DNA from: Gemmatimonadota bacterium
Lineage (GTDB): Bacteria > JBHIER01 > G020348925
DNA: 16,535 nucleotides
Reading direction: 5' to 3'
Assembly: GCA_020348925.1 (NCBI GenBank)
Contig: CP070758.1
Location: 1,356,971 to 1,373,505, forward strand
Part shown: piece by piece, positions 16,210 through 16,535 of the stretch
Layout of the letters: each line of letters starts with the position of its first letter
Position numbering within the stretch: position 1 is the first letter of the stretch
Program-made: the position numbers and the translations under genes
The notes under the pieces: generated by a model
The model's input: the letters and a program-made list of their open reading frames with translations, nothing else
Databases searched by the model: none
Told to the model about the DNA's origin: nothing

Positions 16210-16535
16210 TTGGGCAAACCCCACAGAACCCGTGGCACTGGCCGTGCATCCACCGTTGTTGCAGCTCACCGTATAGGTGCCGTTCCCGTTGTCGGTGATC
16301 GTTTCCGTGCCGATATTACACCCGCCGCCGGCAGCATGAACCGCATTCACCAGATCGGTCTGCGTATAGCCGCTGCACACTGTCACAGGCGGGGCATTCG
16401 GCGTTGGCCTTTGGATGAGGGTGATGTTGCCCGTGGCACTGGACGTGCATCCACCGTTGTTGCAGCTCACCGTATAGGTGCCGTTGCCGTTGTCGGTGAT
16501 CGTCTCCGTGCCGATATTACACCCGCCGCCGGCAG
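14470..16535 (-). CDS. N-terminal-side part of the giant surface protein: Cys-rich repeats and DUF11 repeats (5' partial)
   Basis: The frame is open to the window edge, so the true start lies beyond 16535. The GTG at 16470 is internal to a repeat and is not a start. The visible part begins with about one and a half copies of a 67-residue Cys-rich repeat (CNIGTETITDNGNGTYTVSC, NNGGCTSSATG, then PPVTVCSGYTQTDLVNAVHA). It continues with DUF11-type repeats of about 125 residues. Such repeats occur in large adhesins and S-layer-like proteins that stack beta-sandwich domains outside the cell. As sequenced, translation stops at TGA 14470, inside the fifth repeat. The product would lack the cohesin-like, dockerin-like and sorting domains, so it should not be retained at the surface by the usual route. 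It is probably one gene with the downstream frame. Confidence 0.85.
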   Translation of the reverse strand, partial: AGGGCNIGTETITDNGNGTYTVSCNNGGCTSSATGNITLIQRPTPNAPPVTVCSGYTQTDLVNAVHAAGGGCNIGTETITDNGNGTYTVSCNNGGCTASATGSVGFAQPDLMVKKKRTMPTNAAATVGDLIVFEIVLQNSGCTTLTMTSLVDSYNQACLRFLWASPVQTDHVEGTIIWENLGLLEAGDTMIVTVNFTALAPCGVTIDTAGVIGVEDVFGTPVPDQSDTAFVELVQQGLVVIKNRISAPTVKVGDPVIFEIEILNTGTTEITLLPLEDSYNPVCLSFESASPSPDGLTGGQLTWNNIGPLGVGGSKTATVSFTALAACHSVINTATVSGAEDEYGFPVPDAQNTADVDIDETGVHVEKGAIKPISGAVLVGDTVIFRIVIENTGSSIITLLPLHDHYDPACLSFVSSTPAEDASISGRVTWDNIGPLWTGAFDTVEVTFQALAPCGNTADTVSVIGAENEFGMPVPDDSWITTANLLQPEVQITKNLTDPFLGFAQVGDTIAFHTTIFNSGNTIIAILPLEDIYDPGCLSFLKAEPAPDTHVSGTIVWNNLGSLDPTIYTGSFIDVKTEFIVMNACGLTVNRVTVGGAQDEYGFHVPDNSDTANVELVESFLQVTKTLIDPPSGIVTVCNNLIFRTKILNTGTTSLPLLPLTDDYPEGCISPVEATIPWNDNDGSKLA
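16229..16535 (-). repeat. Tandem 201-bp (67-residue) Cys-rich repeats, nearly identical in DNA
   Basis: The segments 16229-16334 and 16430-16535 differ at only about three of 106 bases, with an exact 201-base period. Each copy encodes four cysteines in its visible core. The second copy is cut by the window edge, so the full copy number is unknown. Near identity at the DNA level suggests recent duplication or ongoing recombination. Confidence 0.9.

Noticed and set aside
16229-16535. CRISPR-like periodic repeat
   Set aside because: The period is 201 bases and the frame is coding throughout; these are protein repeats.

Overview
This looks like bacterial chromosome of moderate GC, probably an uncultured member of the Fibrobacteres-Chlorobi-Bacteroidetes group or a neighbouring candidate phylum (Zixibacteria, Latescibacteria, KSB1 or Eisenbacteria type). 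That placement is inference. It rests on a very large secreted protein with DUF11 repeats, cohesin-like domains, a dockerin-like pair and a FlgD-like/type IX-type sorting tail (NYPNPFNP ... GVYFYRI), a combination common in those lineages. Housekeeping genes are ordinary bacterial ones. Six of the eight complete genes start with GTG or TTG.

Layout. (1) Positions 1-2703, plus strand: the 3' end of a membrane pyrophosphatase gene, entering from a poly-C stretch that looks like a contig-end artefact, then rpsF, rpsR and rplI (no ssb between rpsF and rpsR). (2) 2996-5125, plus: an exported S9-family prolyl oligopeptidase-like peptidase ending in a terminator. (3) 5250-7069, plus: an adenosine-specific-kinase family protein, a decayed phospholipase-D-type nuclease gene, a thioredoxin, and a small open frame interrupted by an amber codon, ending at a two-way terminator. 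(4) 7073-11047, minus: promoter, tRNA(CAU), terminator, tilS, ftsH, initiator tRNA. tilS-ftsH is a classical neighbourhood, here without hpt. (5) 11374-16535, minus: the giant surface protein, which runs off the right edge.

Three reading frames in 16.5 kb appear broken. The surface protein has an in-frame TGA exactly where its repeats carry a conserved Trp. The phospholipase-D-like gene keeps a signal peptide and two family motifs, but in two frames and with its catalytic His replaced. A small gene with a good ribosome binding site has TAG at codon 13. TGA and TAG both serve as ordinary stops in neighbouring genes, so genome-wide recoding is unlikely. Gene decay or sequence error are the leading explanations. 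I found no CRISPR array, insertion sequence or phage gene.
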